Part shown: one piece after another, positions 43,900 to 57,151 of the stretch | Numbering within the stretch: position 1 is the first letter of the stretch | How the letters are laid out: the number at the start of each line of letters is the position of its first letter | Assembly (NCBI RefSeq): GCF_022539505.1 | Contig: NC_061514.1 | Location: 337,387,090-337,451,089 of the forward strand | DNA from: Lolium rigidum | Taxonomy: Eukaryota; Streptophyta; Magnoliopsida; Poales; Poaceae | Direction: 5' to 3' | Length of the DNA: 64,000 nt | The notes under the pieces: generated by a model | Databases searched by the model: none | What the model was told of the DNA's origin: nothing | What the model saw: the letters and a program-made list of their open reading frames with translations, nothing else | Position numbers and translations under genes: made by a program

Positions 43900-46800
43900 A
43901 GCAATGAAATCTTTTGATATTTGTTTCACGTTCTATAGCTAGAACTTGAGCTCGAAGTTCAGATACTGGAGCACCACTAGTGATATTGGGTAGTGGTGTT
44001 GATGAGAAGGACAATGATATTAGGTAGTGGCGTGTGGAAAACTTATCTGTACTCACAACTGTTAGATTAGTAATCAGCAAATCAGTTGTTGAACAACAGA
44101 TAATTTCCTTTTCATATGCTGCAGCAAAAATTCAGGCAAGAGCCACCAGGACCCAACGGTCATAAAATTTGGACTCAACGATGGAACCTAGGTGCCATGC
44201 CAATCACTGTAATAGCCCCAACATATTTAGCACCTCGCAGATCTGCCAAACATGTAATTTCCCACAAATACCACAATAAAGAGAACCATAAAAAGAAGAG
44301 GCTCTCGGTGGACAAATTCCAACCTTCTATCTCTAAATATGAATCATCCACTAGTTGATTTTGTTGCCATCTCCCGCGCCCACATCATCCTCCAGTACGA
44401 GCAACCCCGCACGACAGCCGTGTTCCGCATCACACCTTGCTGCGTCTCTACTCCCTTCCTTCCATTTGATTCATATAGGGCCCGGGATGCACGTCTCTAC
44501 TCCGTTCCTCCCATTGGATTATAAGGCCTGTTTGGTAGGCTGTGAACCTCTTTTTTTGCGTGGGCTACGAAGAAAAACCCCCGTGGTTGCAGGAACCGGG
44601 TTTTAAAGCACTTCATTGTCTTCAGATGGATGCACCCATCGGGAAGGGAGATGGAAACGCCGTGTCCCTTTGGGAACACGAACCATAACTAGGCTCACCG
44701 CCCCTCACTCGCCTCTTCACTCTCACCCCCTTCCCCAAACTGTCACATCACTAGGGTGGTTGCTCTACCACCGAAAAATCCGTCGCACCATCGCAAGGAG
44801 AAGCAACGGGACTGGAGGAGGAGACGGCGACGAGCACTACCGTGTCCTCGGCCGCAAGCTGAACCGCGCTCTTGACCCGCCTCTCGATGTCGGGCGCGAT
44901 CTCGACCTCGTCCTCGACCTGAACAATGGCGGTAAGCTCCTCTTCCTCTTATCTTCATCGTCGTTCTACGACAACACGCCGTGCTTCACATTTGTTACGA
45001 CATCCATCTTAGATCTGCTAGGGTTTCAATTAGGATTGGGTTCAGATAGACGATTACTTATTGTTCATCACGATTGCTTATTGTTAGTGTCGACTGGTTG
45101 TTGTTCACGGTTGCGATTTGCTTATATATGTTAGTACACTTTACAATCGCGGTAGATCCATTCTAGATCGGATTGAGATTGGTCAAACTGTCTGACTTTA
45201 TTGTACATGCAAAGAGGGGAAGAGTTTTTTGTGTTGGGGTTTGCATGTTGTGATTGTTGTGCCAAAGATTAAGCTGTGTAGCCCTAGTTTGTTCAGACCC
45301 GAGCGCAAGACGAGCTGGACAAGTTGAAGAATGAGGTTGCTATGCTTAAGAATGTGCAAAGAGCTCAAGCGCAAATTATGAGGTCTAAGTATAAGGGTAA
45401 TTGCCCCTAAGTGTGTTTTTGGTAAGTAATAACAATTCTCTATGAACTAATATTTTCATTGTCTTTATATGAAAGAATATTCCATATGTATTTCTTGAAG
45501 TCCATATGTTGGATTCAAGTGTGGATGCCATGAATATAATGTTATACCTTTGGTATTGGCATCAAGATCATCGATTTGAAGAAGAAAAAAAAAAGATCAA
45601 GAACAAGAAATGAAGATGGAGTTGATGTGTCGAACTCAAGTTAGCCATGCTCTAGCTTATGTGTTAAACAATGAATGATAGAGATATTATGCTAGGGCAC
45701 AGAGAGATACAAGTTTGACCAAGACTAAGAGTGAAGATTGAATTCAAGTTGGTCAACACATGAAGCATAAGTGTACCACTTTGGATCATGTGATCTTTTG
45801 GTAAGGTAAGCCTTGTCAATTATGCTTCATGAGCTAACCCACTATATATGTGCATTTGTGTTGTCTATGTGGGTTAGGTATCTTATCATGTCATGCATCA
45901 AAAAGTATGATCTCATATATCCCATGTGAGGGTGGCATCAAGTATGGATGTCATCAAGGTTGAGAAGGGCAAGTTCAAGATGTGTATATCGAGAATATCA
46001 TGCTTGAAGCTTGGCATCCATTTGGTGATAATGGACTTGTGAAGATGTGCCTCAATGGAGCTTTCCCATAGTGGTGTATGAGGAAGCAATCATGAGTCTT
46101 CACGAAGCAACAATGATCAAGTGGGCATTCCGACTTGAATGAAGCATGAAGCGCCATCATCAAGATCAAGAGGGATGCGCAAGGCAAAGGTATGGCCTTT
46201 ATAGGTTTTCCTTTTACCGGTCTCAAGGTGGTTAGATAGCCGCACTATCAAGAGGGGCTTTCGGTTGAGTAACTTGATCGCATCATCTTAGGGAGCTCAA
46301 TTTTTGCATTCTTTGCATCCCGATATTCTTATTGCTTCTTGGTGTTTCTGTATTTGAGGTTCTTGAGCTTGTTTCTAGCTTTACAATAAGTCCAAGTTCA
46401 TCTAAAACAGAATTTCGTATACATCTTCTATTGTGTTATCATGTTTGGAGGTTTTACCGGTTTGATTTTTATATATAGACTAAACCTTTCATATTGTTGT
46501 TCTTACTCAATGGTTGTACTATGATGTTTATACGCATAATGTTGTAGAACTCTTTCTCGTGATTCCAACGAGCCCAAGATCATCGAAACGGAATCCGGAT
46601 GCAAAAGTTGTCGCATTTTCGGCATCTGGGTGGGCATGCCGGGTGATGTTGCTGGGGTAGGTCGGCACCCAAACCGGCCTGCTAGGCTCAGGGCCGGGTG
46701 GCTCAATTTTACCCCCAAACGGTCATATTTTGAGGGGCTATAAAAGGACCTTCTTCCCCATTGTTGTTCCTTGACACGTTTTTGACCACTATTCTTGATC

Positions 46801-46900
46801 TTGTTGAGCTTGCTTCCCCTCCCATTCCTCCCATGATTCTTGCATATTTTTTTAGGGATTTCAAAGAGGACATCTAGATCTACAACCTCCACCAATCAAT
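43900..46900. other. Unassigned, probably old transposon sequence
   Basis: The longest frame (44616-45134, plus) is GC-rich at first and then loses coding character. It has no recognisable domain. The part 45400-46500 looks like degenerate LTR-retrotransposon sequence. I could not find paired LTRs or target duplications. Confidence 0.4.
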
Positions 46901-47872
46901 TCCTCCTCTATGTGTGGGCAACTCTTGGGATCTAGATCTTGGAGTCATTTGTTAATTTCTACCCCTGTTCTTCCTCTCTAGTTCCTCTATAGCATTTGTT
47001 CCTTTGGTGGGAGTTGAGAGAGAAGGTTTTGAGCACTTTTCTTTGTGTTCTTGCTTTGCATTCTTGCATAGTGTTGAGCTCTCTAGTATGATTAGTTCTA
47101 GTGAGAGACCGTGAGCTTGTTACTCTTGGAGGGGTGACCTCCTAGTTGGCTTGACGGTTCGTGCTCCGGTGACCTCTTCGTGGAAGATAGTGAAGATGTC
47201 CGGGCTTCTCCTTCGTGGACCTTGTGACGTGGTTGTGGAGCTTGCCATCTCCAGAGTGGAGAAAAATCTAGCCATAAGGGAAAGGTCTTTGTCCTTCGTG
47301 GTATTGGCTTGGAGAAGAAGGTGAGCCTTCGTGGCGTTCGGGAGACCTTCGTGGTAGCCCGCATCTCTCCAACGTGACGTACCCCACCTTGTGTGGGGGA
47401 ACACTATGACATAGGAATGCCTAAGGGGCATGTCGCATGAATACCCCTGGTCCATAGTTGATCAAGAAATCCCATGGACTCGAAGCTTTGGAAGCCCGGA
47501 AGATTGAAGATGTTCAGATTATGGTAACTTGTATTAATATAGGGAAAGGCCCAGTGCGGCCCGATAGTTTGTACTTGTACGACACGTTGTAAGCCTCGGC
47601 TTCACCTCTTATATAAAGGGGGAGTCGAGGACGAAATAAGAACCGGATCATTGCAAACCCTAGCCACCGTAATATTGTTAAGTTGGACGCCTTTGTTCGT
47701 CTGACAACCTTCTAGATCTACTTGACATCTACTTTCTATGAAACCCTAAGTCTACAATCTATAGGCATTGAAGAGTTGATACCTCGTCAATTGGTGTCAT
47801 CTATGGGAATTGAAGGTATCAAGGTCCCGATCTCGATGGCATCGTCAACATCATCATCGGCAGCGAGCAACA
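46900..47872 (+). mobile_element. Partial LTR retrotransposon, LTR end and primer-binding site
   Basis: The stretch ends with an LTR terminus at about 47789 (CCTCGTCA), followed by the primer-binding-site-like TGGTGTCATCTATGGGAA at 47792-47809 on the plus strand. A promoter-like TTATATAAAGGGGGAG lies at 47609-47624. The element is cut at 47873 by the next gypsy insertion. Its LTR start is not certain, and the part before about 47400 may belong to another element. Confidence 0.6.
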
Positions 47873-50800
47873 TGTCAACACCCGGATTTTTAAGTCCAGA
47901 TGCCTATTATGCCATACATCGCAATCCCAGGAAGATTGTTGTTGCGAGACATAACAGTTGATATCATAAGTCATCATTCATTACAAACCATAGTCATCTT
48001 AAAAATTCAGATCACATGATCCAATATTACACAAATAGTCGATCTAATGATCAACGAACACATTACATAGCGGAAGCGTAGAAGTAGTGGACTATCTAAT
48101 CCACAGGCCAACGCTTGACGTCAGAAGATTCCTAGTTGTCGTAGACGTCCTACTGGTCGTCGTCTTGATACTGCGGCTCATCTTCATAGTCTGGCCATTT
48201 GAATAGCCAGGGACACAGCCGTGAGTACTTTCAAGTACTCGCAAACTAATACTAGTGTAAGTACTATCAATTTTATTAAGAAGGTGCTAAGCTCTAGGTT
48301 TATTTGCATAATGCCAATTTTAGTGCACAAGCATTTAAGAAAAGACTCTCCATTTGCTAACTAACTCAAGTGGGAACATTAGTGTCATTCCCACAACTCA
48401 GTTGTGATTCAAGTCAAGTCACCATTCCAATTCATCAACCCTTTTCAAGAAAACATCTGACAATTGGAACAGTATGGCCTTTCCAACCGTTTGTAACCGT
48501 GGACACGGCTATTCGAATAGATTTACACTCTGCAGAGGTTGCACACTTGTGCCACAACATTTGATTACATCTATCATGGATAACCCTGAATACTCGTAAC
48601 TCAGTACGCGGATAGGTACCTCAACCATAACCTTTCACTTACATACCCTAGTATAGGTACCTCTCCCCATGAGCTTGGCCACCCACCAAACCGTCAACTT
48701 AGGAACTGCACAGGGCTTGGGCCGTACATTCACCTCCTTTCACATCATTTCACTTTCCACGGAGGCAGCCTCGGCATAACCCCTATGATGCTTGTTTAGA
48801 GGGAACCCATACTAAGATGCATAAACTTCCAGTTAAGCCCTACCCATAATCAGGTATTGTGGGGGTACTAAATAATTGGAAAGGTATCGCATCCAAACCC
48901 AACATCAGTTTTTGTCAAATTCACCCTATCATTCACCAGTCATATTCACCTTCAAAATCTTTCAATAGAATGACTCATCATTCCAAGGTTTTCAAAGTCA
49001 TTTCAAATCACTAGTTCCCAGCTAGAGTAGCCAATTTTATTTGTTAGCACTAGCACTAGTCATGAGAGGTGCTATCTAGCTTATAAAGCTTTTTAGGCTA
49101 AGTTTGATACTCTTGTCTACTGTGATAACTAGACCAAGTGAATCATGAATACAAAAGTAAACTTTGATAAACAAAAACTTGTAAGGTAAAAACTTGGGAT
49201 AGGATCATTGCACATAAAGTAAAAGTATTGGTGCCTTGCTCCAATAGAGCTTTGCACTTGCACGAATATTAGCTTGCCTTGGTTGGTGTACTGATCAAAG
49301 TGGTCTTCCTCTTCCTGGCAGTAGACCTCCTCCTCCTGGTACTCCTCTGTACTAGTGTCTAAAAACGGATACGAGGTAACAATCACCAATCAACTCTTAT
49401 GAGCTAGACTAAACACACACAAGGTTCACAAAAGCTAATCTATCATCACCACATTGCTATCATGTTGGTGGACTTTGGTTTCTTCTTAAGAAAAATAATT
49501 TCCTCTCATTACAAAACTTGATTTAGGGTTTCTCTTTAATTCTTGGAGTAATAATTTCCTCTCATTGAATCTTGTTAAGATTTAATTTCCTCAAATAATT
49601 AATGTATGAACCCATGTTGACCAAGGTCAACCATTCATAATCATCATTTGGGAAAATGATTTAAATGAGGTAAATCACCTCATGCATTTTAACACTACCA
49701 TAATCCTACTTTAATATCATCAAGTAATTCAATATGAGAGTTGGTATACCATGGTCACTACCTCATGTTGAGTTACTTGAGACAAGATTTAAATGAGGGA
49801 AATCCTCTCATAAGGTTTAATAAATAGTTTTGGACAATATCAATGTACTAGAAATAGCCATAGAGCCATTATTTAATCTAGACCATGATCACATGTAGTA
49901 ACCATGTCATATTTGTACATAAACATGTAGAGTATGTGAAATTTGATTTATGAGAGTTGAAATCAACTCAAAAGTATTTTTGGTTGATTTTTAAATAAAG
50001 TTTGTAGTTTGAAAAGGCACTGCATTGTTATTTTTGTCACATTAATTCTACAAGGAATATCATGATGAGACCAGTGGGGTTGGATAGATCTTTTCACTAG
50101 CTTTCCAACCATATGCAATTCATCAAATTTGGTTTAGCCAAATTGATTCTATTTAATTTTGAAAAAGCATCTGAGAGCTAATCGATTTAAAACTGAATTT
50201 GAAATTTGAAACGTGGGCCAGCGCAGGAAAACTAGATGGGCCGAATTGATTTAAATGGGAGGAAGCCAGCCCACCAAGCGTCTCGCACGCGTGGGCTGCC
50301 TGACGAGGTGGGCTCCACCCGTCAGTGGCTGTTTAAAACGCGAAGCGGTACGGGTGTCCTGAGCCGCACGATTAGGCGATGATCCAACGGACCAGGGCCA
50401 TCGTCATCGAAGGCGAGATGGAGCTACTGGCATAGCGCAGGTGGGGGGTTAGAGGCTCACCGGCGGCGCGGTGATCGTCGGAGAGGTGCTGCGGTGGCGT
50501 TGTGGACGACGGCGAAGCTCCAGGAACAAACGGCAACTCCAGGGGTGGCGTCAATCTCCGGCGAGCTTCTGCGGCGGCTCACGGGCAGCGACGAGGCAAT
50601 TGCATGGCTACGGTGGGAAATGTCGAGCAGAGAGGGGTCGAGGCGAACGAGGGAGAAGAGGGGAGTGAGTTGGTGTGGAGAAATCGAGCGGGGAAGCTCT
50701 GCTTTTAAAGCGGTGGAGGGAGGCAGGGTGCTGCGGCGAAGGCGACCATGGCGACGCGGCTGCAACGAGCTAGGGAGCTAGGCGAGGGCGCGGCGTTGTT

Positions 50801-52159
50801 CAGCGTGTCCAGGCGGTCCTCCCGGCGGCAATGGTGCGGCTGGGCCGTGCCTAACTCTGTCGGGAGCGTGCGATGTGTTGCGCGTCCGTGGAGGGGGACT
50901 TTTTCTTCTCCGGCGACGGCGGGCGCTGGTCGGGGAAACGAGGGTGTCCGCGGTGTTCCTGGTGCAGTGGTGAAGCTTGGTGCGGGAGAGGGGGTCCAGG
51001 GAAGGTGCGAGGCGTCGAGGCGACGCGTGCCCGTGGCGTGCTCCGTCGTGCACGCGTCGACGTGGCCATGCCGACCCTGGCGTGACTGGGCGTCGTGGGC
51101 CCATGCTGGTCTGGGCCGTGTCGCGCTCTCCTCGACCAACGGCGTGTACCAGGGGGTTCAGGGGATCAAGGAGGAGCAGAAGGACATGGTGGGCAGGGTT
51201 GTAGGTGAGAGGAGTGAGAGAGAGAGCATGTGGCATGGGGAGCATGGCCGGCATGGCAATGGCATTGCCATGTCTTGCCATTGCTAGGGGTGCAAGCTAG
51301 GGCATTGGTGCTGGAGGGGACCAGGGAACAAGGTGAGAGCAAGTGGTGTCCAGAATTTGGCCAAACACTATTTCAAATAGTGAATTTGGATTTGGTTTGA
51401 TTTTGCTTACCATGTGTTTGTCAAAATGGCCGCATGAAAAGAATTTTGACAATTCTGAATGAACTTTGGTGGACTTGATTCAAATGGTCAAAGACACACA
51501 ATGGTGGTGGTAGTATTCAAAATTAAAAAGGCTTGTGAAAATTTCAAAATGGCACTAACTAGAATCTGTTAAAAAGTTCCAACTTTTCTTGAGCCTAACT
51601 TTTGATCCAACAAGAATTTGCAGGGGTGTGCTTTACCAAAGTTGTTCACCTTGATGTGGTCTTGGATGAGGTGCAAAGAGTTGGATTTTTTTGGTTTGAA
51701 AATCTCTTAATACAGAGGCTCAAAGTAGGCATCAGGCTAAAAATGGCAGTTTTGACCATTAGTGCATGTGAGCACAATTTGTTTCAAATTTGATTTGATT
51801 TGAGTTTCTTTGATTCCAAAAGTGTTTATAAGTGTTTAGTAACATTCTCCAACTAATGGCACAAGCCAAATTGGCCTAGGTCAAAGATTTTCAAAAATGG
51901 CATAAACCATATGTGAGGGTTTTGGGATTTTTCTATTTTCTTTCTTTTCTTCCTCTTTGATTTGCTTTGTGATCTTCAAAGGATCAAGTTAGGGTTTTAG
52001 GTGGTAAGCATCATCACACAAACAAAGACATGGCATTCACCCGAAATTTAAACATGAGTACTATGCATAGCACATGTGTTAATAAAAGTTTTTGTTGGTT
52101 CTAAAATTTGAGTAATTGAAATTCTTCTTATTCATTGATTTGAAATTTGGGATGTTACA
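47873..52159 (-). repeat. 3' LTR of the older gypsy element
   Basis: The 4287-bp LTR starts and ends like the LTRs at 26101 and 33122 and is collinear with them, but clearly more diverged. It therefore belongs to a different subfamily or an older insertion. Its GC-rich block (about 50400-51290) contains spurious long frames. Confidence 0.88.
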
Positions 52160-52205
52160 AACCCTTCCCCTTACAAAAGATCTCGTCCCGAGATCGTAAA
52201 GAAAA

Positions 52206-54815
52206 CTAGGTACTAAAGAGATCTGGGTATTCCTTCTTCATGTAGTCTTCTCGCTCCCAAGTGGCTTCGTCTTCGGTATGGTTGCTCCATTGAATCTTCA
52301 GGAACTTGATACTCCTGGTGCGAGTGGTTCTGAAAGCTTCTTCCAGGATGCGAATAGGCACTTCGAGATACGTCAAGTCCTTGTTGATATCCACCGATCT
52401 GTGATCAATATTCTTGAAAACCTCGGTCTTCTCCGGCACTTCTAGACACTTCCGGAGTAGTGAGATGTGAAACACGTCGTGCACAGCCGACATTTCTTCT
52501 GGTAGTTCAAGTTGATAAGATACTTCTCCTCGGCGACTCGGAACTTTGAAGGGTCCGACATATCAGGGTGCAAGCTTTCCTCTAAGCTGGAATCTCTGCA
52601 TTCCTTTAAGGGGGATACTTTGAGATAGACAAAATCTCCGATCTCGAAGGTCATCTCTCGGCGTCTCTTGTCGGCGTAACTCTTCTGTCTTGATTGCGCA
52701 GTCTTGAGGTATTCACGGATCTTGTGCACCTTTTCTTCAGCTTCTCAGAGAACATCCGGTCCAAAGACTTGGCTTTCTCCGACTTCCGACCAATTCAGAG
52801 GGGTACGGCACTTCCTTCCGTACAGGGCTTCAAAGGGGGCCATTTGTAAGCTGGCTTGGTAACTGTTGTTGTACAAGAATTCTGCGTAAGGCAGACAGTC
52901 CTCCCACTTGGATCCATATTCCAGTACACAGGCTCTCAACATGTCTTCGAGTATCTGGTTGACTCTTTCAGTCTGTCCATCGGTCTCGCGGATGATATGC
53001 GGTGCTCGAAATTCAGCCGGGTTCCTAGTCCTTCATGTACTTTCTGCCAGAACCTTGAGGTGAATTGGGATCCTCTATCTGACACAATTGACTTCGGGGT
53101 TCCGTGCAGGGCGACTATTCTGGAGATGTACAACTCAGCTAGCTTAGGGCCTTGGTATGTGGTCTTGACGGGGATGAAATGGGCTACCTTAGTTAATCTA
53201 TCGACCACTACCCATATAGAATCATTTCCCTTGCTTCATTTGGGAAAACCAGTGATGAAGTCCATTCCTACTGAATCCCACTTCCATTCCGGAATCTGCA
53301 GTGGCTGCAGCAATCTTACGGGTCGCTGATGTTCCGCCTTGACTCTTTGACAGATATCACACTTGGCGATGTAGCTTCCAATTTCTCTCTTCATTCCATG
53401 CCACCAGAATTGTTCCTTCAAATCTTGATACATCTTGGTCCCTCCGGGATGAATGGAGTAAAGGGTGTCATGGGCCTCCTTCAGGATGACTTGCTTCAAC
53501 TCAGAATCTGCTGGCACACATAGGCATTCGTTGTGCCAAAGAACTCCTGCTTCATCTTCGGTGAATCCCGGTGCTTTCCCTGCAGCTATTTGGCTCTTGA
53601 TTCCGTCGATACTAGCATTTCCCTTCGGGGCTTCTTTGATCTGGTTAATCAAGGTAGGCTAAAGCTCTATGCTGGCTAGGAATCCTTCACTAACTAGCTC
53701 AAGTCTAAGCTGCTCAAATTCTTGATACAGGCTAGGTTGTTCTGTTGCGATCATGGAGTTCAACTGACACGGCAGTCTACTCAGGGCATCCACTACCACA
53801 TTGGCCTTGCCGGGGTGGTAGTGAATTTCCATATCATAATCCTTGATTAATTCTATCCATCTCCTCTACCTCATATTCAGCTCCTTCTGGGTGAAAATGT
53901 ACTTCGGGCTCTTGTGATCCGAATAGATCTCGCATCGATTACCCATGAGGTAATGACGCCAAACTTTCAGGGCTAAGACTACGGGTGCAAGCTCTAAGTC
54001 ATGGGTTGGGTAATTCTGCTCATGTTGCTTCAGTTGCCTTGAGAGATATGATATCACTTTGCCTTATTGCATCAGCACACATCCAAGACCAATCTTGGAG
54101 GCATCACAGTACACGTCAAAGGGCTTGGTGATGTCCGGCATGATCAAAATTGGGGCTGAGGTCAATCTGCTCTTGAGCTGCTGGAAACTCTCTTCATATT
54201 TATCAGTCCATTCAAACTTCTTGTCCTTCTTCAATAGTTGGGTCATTGGTCTTGCTATGCTTGAAAAGCCTTCAACAAATCTACGGTAATATCCTGCTAG
54301 TCCGAGAAATGCACGGACCTCGGTCTGAGTGGTTGGGGCTTGATTCTGTAACGGTCTTGATCATGGCGGGATCTACGGCAATTCCTCCTGCAGACAAGAT
54401 ATGTCCCAGGAATCCTACTTCCTTCAACACAAACTCACATTTGCTGAACTTGGCATACAACTTGTGTTGTCTAAGGGTTTCTAGGATAATCTCCAAGTGT
54501 TTCTCATGTTCTTCTTCGGATTTGGAGTAGATTAGGATGTCATCGATGAAGACAACGACAAACTTATCCAAAAAGTTCATGAAGATCTTATTCATGAGGT
54601 TCATGAAAAAAGCGGGGGCATTGGTTAACCCAAACGACATGACGTTGTACTCGTACAACCCATATCTGGTGGTGAAGGCAGTGTTTGGGATATCCGTTGC
54701 ACGAATCTTTAGCTGATGATAACCAGTCCTAAGATTAATCTTAGAGAACACTTTGGCACCGGTCAACTGGTCAAACAGGTCTTCTATCTTGGGTAAGGGG
54801 TACTTGTTCTTGATG
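52206..54815 (-). pseudogene. Gypsy pol: reverse transcriptase, RNase H, integrase, chromodomain-like end
   Basis: Domains in order on the minus strand: reverse transcriptase (54815-54281) with [32 protein letters not shown] (FIDD catalytic box) and [11 protein letters not shown]; RNase H (54246-53866) with PFDVYCDASKIGLGCVLMQ and [12 protein letters not shown]; integrase zinc finger (53652-53236, HPGGTKMYQDLK and CDICQRVK); integrase core (53208-52745, with IVSDRGSQFTSRFW); and a chromodomain-like tail (52493-52206, VHDVFHISLLRKC and EDEATWERE). The tail marks a chromovirus. At least five frameshifts or stops separate the pieces. The first part of the reverse transcriptase and the protease are deleted. 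Confidence 0.9.
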
Positions 54816-55782
54816 GTGGACTTGTCCTTGGGGGCGACAGGGATAGCGTTGCTCCCAGTTCTTGGAGCAGTGTTGGTGTTGTTGTTGTTGGGGGCTCTGG
54901 TCGGGGCGCGGTTGAAGTTGTTGTTGTTGTGGCCTCCTGGCCTAGGGTGTCCTCCACTCCGGTTCTGAAAACCCGGACGTGACGTCTGCATCTGTGGCTT
55001 GTTGTTTCTTGGGGCGAAACCTCCGCTTGAGCTGGGGCGATACGTGGGGGTATTGCTGGGCCCACTCTGGTGCATCATGCGGCGTTTGCGGTTCTCATTT
55101 GTCTGGTTGAGCTTTCCCTCCATCTGGATGGCGGAGTCCACCAAGGCTTCAAGGTAGGCAAAGGGAATGTTGACTAGCACAGTATGCATCTCATCGTGCA
55201 GTCCGTTCAGAAATATCTCCTGCCTCTTCTCTGTGGTGTCGGTCTCATCGGGGGCATACCTTGATAGTGTGAGGAACCTATCGCGGTATTCTACCACCGA
55301 CATCCTACCCTGTTTGAGTTCTCGGAACTCATACCTCATCTTCTTGATTAGACCCGGGGGCACGTGATACTTGCTGAATTTGAGCTTGAATTCTACCCAC
55401 GTCATGTTCTGTACCGCATTCATGGCACAGGTGCTGGTCCACCAGGCTCTGGCTGGTCCTGCTAGGTAATGAGTGGCAAACAGGACTTGCTCTGCGGCTT
55501 CGACTCCCGCTACCTCTAAGTTGTTCTCCATTGTTTGGAGCCAGTCATCAGCATCGAGTGGCTCTTCGGTCTTGCTAAACATGGGAGGGTTGGTGTTCTG
55601 AAAGTTCTTGAGTTTTGATCCTGGGTGATCATGGTTTCCATGGCCATGGTTGTTGTTAGCGATCTACTGGAGTGCAGCTATGTTGGCTCTCCTTTCAGCT
55701 CTTTCATTCTCTCTATCAGCCATCAAGGCCAGTAGTAGTTGCATCGTGGCATCTTGTCGGCTGTTGCGAGTCGGAGGGGCCA
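54815..55782 (-). pseudogene. Gypsy gag fused in frame to reverse transcriptase by deletion
   Basis: The gag domain is like that of 30917-32128 ([37 protein letters not shown]). Its zinc knuckle is missing. After [12 protein letters not shown] the frame continues directly with [12 protein letters not shown] of the reverse transcriptase near 54813. A stop codon lies in the N-terminal part near 55660, so the longest open piece starts at 55582. Confidence 0.85.
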
Positions 55783-56178
55783 TTTGAACATTGAGATGGA
55801 TCATGAGATAAGAGGGAATTTTCTATGGTTTATTTTGGGTAAGTTCAAAATTTTAAAACTTGAATTGTTTTGATATTGAACACAAACACACATTCATTCA
55901 TTCAAACATCACATATTACAAGCTAACACATCCATGGTTTTAAGAACCATTTACTCGCGCTATGATACAAGTGACGGGATACAACTCACACCTACACAAG
56001 TGATCAAATGCAACTACTCCTCATCATCCACATCGATCGGGACGAAGTCATCTGCTCTGGCCTCTAGAAACTCGTAGTCCTCAACATCAGTGTACTCGTC
56101 TTCCTCGAAGTCATCATCATCACTCAAGAAGGTGTATCCTCCCTGAATGTCTTCACCTTCTTCTTCCATCTCTCTCAG

Positions 56179-56802
56179 CTAGTCCTCTTGGGCCTTGACA
56201 GTTGCCTCCAAGGATACTATCTTTGCGCGAAGGCGCGCGATGGTAGCGTCCTTCTTGGCACGCTGCTGGCGGAGTGACTTGCGGTCCTTTGCAAGCATCT
56301 TGATGGCATCAGCATGCTGAGCTAGGTGGAGGTGAGTCTGGTTGGCGTAAACGCGAGAGTTGTCCAGCTCCTTCTGAGTCTGGAACAGCATGAAATCCAG
56401 ATGCTCCACGTGGTGCTTCAGCTCGGGGTGAGACTGCAGGTCCATGGGTCCTCCAATGGAGTCACGCCTTGTGAGGTGAGCAAAGCGAGACCCTAGGATT
56501 GCCACCACATTCTGCCCGCACAGACGGGCAAGTGCTTCCTGAAGAGCACGAGCGAGTCCATCCAGCCAGTTGCTTTCCCTGAAGGAAAAGAGGATCCTCT
56601 CAGAAGTAGGAGGCTCCATCTTGCCCCTCAGATCAGCGGTGATAATCCACTGAAGTTCCCCTACGGGCTGGTCGTTGACTTCGACTCCGTGAAACTCCGG
56701 GTGCGGGCGTCCAAGGAACTCCGATAGGGCATCTAAGTCCGTCTCGAAGATCAGGCTCCCGCCATTCCCCAGCTGGTAAAACTTTGTGTTGGTTGGCTCC
56801 AT
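56179..56802 (-). CDS. ORF upstream of gag, long version (unknown function)
   Basis: This uninterrupted frame of 207 codons lies between the primer-binding site and gag of the older gypsy element. I recognise no known domain. Residues 1-150 align with the 157-codon frame at 32415-32888. Residues about 155-205 are rich in Lys, Arg, Ala and Glu with a heptad-like spacing (KMLAKDRKSLRQQRAKKDAT), suggesting a coiled coil. The frame stays open although gag and pol of the same copy are riddled with stops. That may be chance at this length or a sign of later constraint. Downstream of it an acidic stretch (56020-56175) precedes gag. Confidence 0.6.
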   Translation of the reverse strand: MEPTNTKFYQLGNGGSLIFETDLDALSEFLGRPHPEFHGVEVNDQPVGELQWIITADLRGKMEPPTSERILFSFRESNWLDGLARALQEALARLCGQNVVAILGSRFAHLTRRDSIGGPMDLQSHPELKHHVEHLDFMLFQTQKELDNSRVYANQTHLHLAQHADAIKMLAKDRKSLRQQRAKKDATIARLRAKIVSLEATVKAQED

Positions 56803-57012
56803 CTGAAAGTGAATTGGATGAGTAAGTTAGAGATGTGAACAAGTGTGTCAAAATTTTATGTAGATTCATAAGGAAGAGCATGACTTATCATTTTGAAAAA
56901 ATCTCAAGGAAAAGAGAGTGAATAATTTTGCTAGACATATTCACTTCATTTGTTTTTGAAACTAAGTTTTTCTGAACGTACATTCTAATTAGGGTCTCCT
57001 AAGGTCAAACAA

Positions 57013-57025
57013 TGGCTCTGATACC
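57013..57025 (-). other. Primer-binding site (initiator Met-tRNA type)
   Basis: TGGTATCAGAGCC on the minus strand is identical to the site at 33106-33118. The 5' LTR that should start within a few bases is absent. Confidence 0.85.
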
Positions 57026-57031
57026 AACTTG

Positions 57032-57151
57032 TTGATGACCCACAAGTATAGGGGGTGTATCGTAGTACTTTGGATAAATAAGAGTGTCGAACCCAACGAG
57101 GAGCAGAAGGTGTTGACAAGCAGTTTCGATGAAGGATTCACTGTAAATGCT
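57032..57151. repeat. 120-bp fragment of another LTR
   Basis: It begins with the same ~20 bases (TGATGACCCACAAGTATAGG) as the LTR starting at 57152 but then diverges completely. It appears to be the tip of a related but distinct LTR family, cut off by the insertion of the next element. Confidence 0.65.

Larger units (their letters stand above)
47873..57031 (-). mobile_element. Older Ty3/gypsy element of the same family as 26101-37846
   Basis: On the minus strand the order is primer-binding site (57013-57025), ORF upstream of gag, gag, reverse transcriptase, RNase H, integrase with chromodomain-like C-terminus, polypurine tract (52160-52173) and 3' LTR (47873-52159). The 5' LTR that should follow 57031 is missing. 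Another LTR fragment is joined there instead. Many frameshifts and a gag-RT deletion make it defective. Its left flank CAACA (47868-47872) would be one TSD half. Confidence 0.88.

Noticed and set aside
44616..45134. A 172-codon plus-strand frame as a gene exon
   Set aside because: The first part is GC-rich and could be a captured exon, but I recognise no domain, and the second half reads like intron or LTR sequence. Evidence is too weak to annotate.
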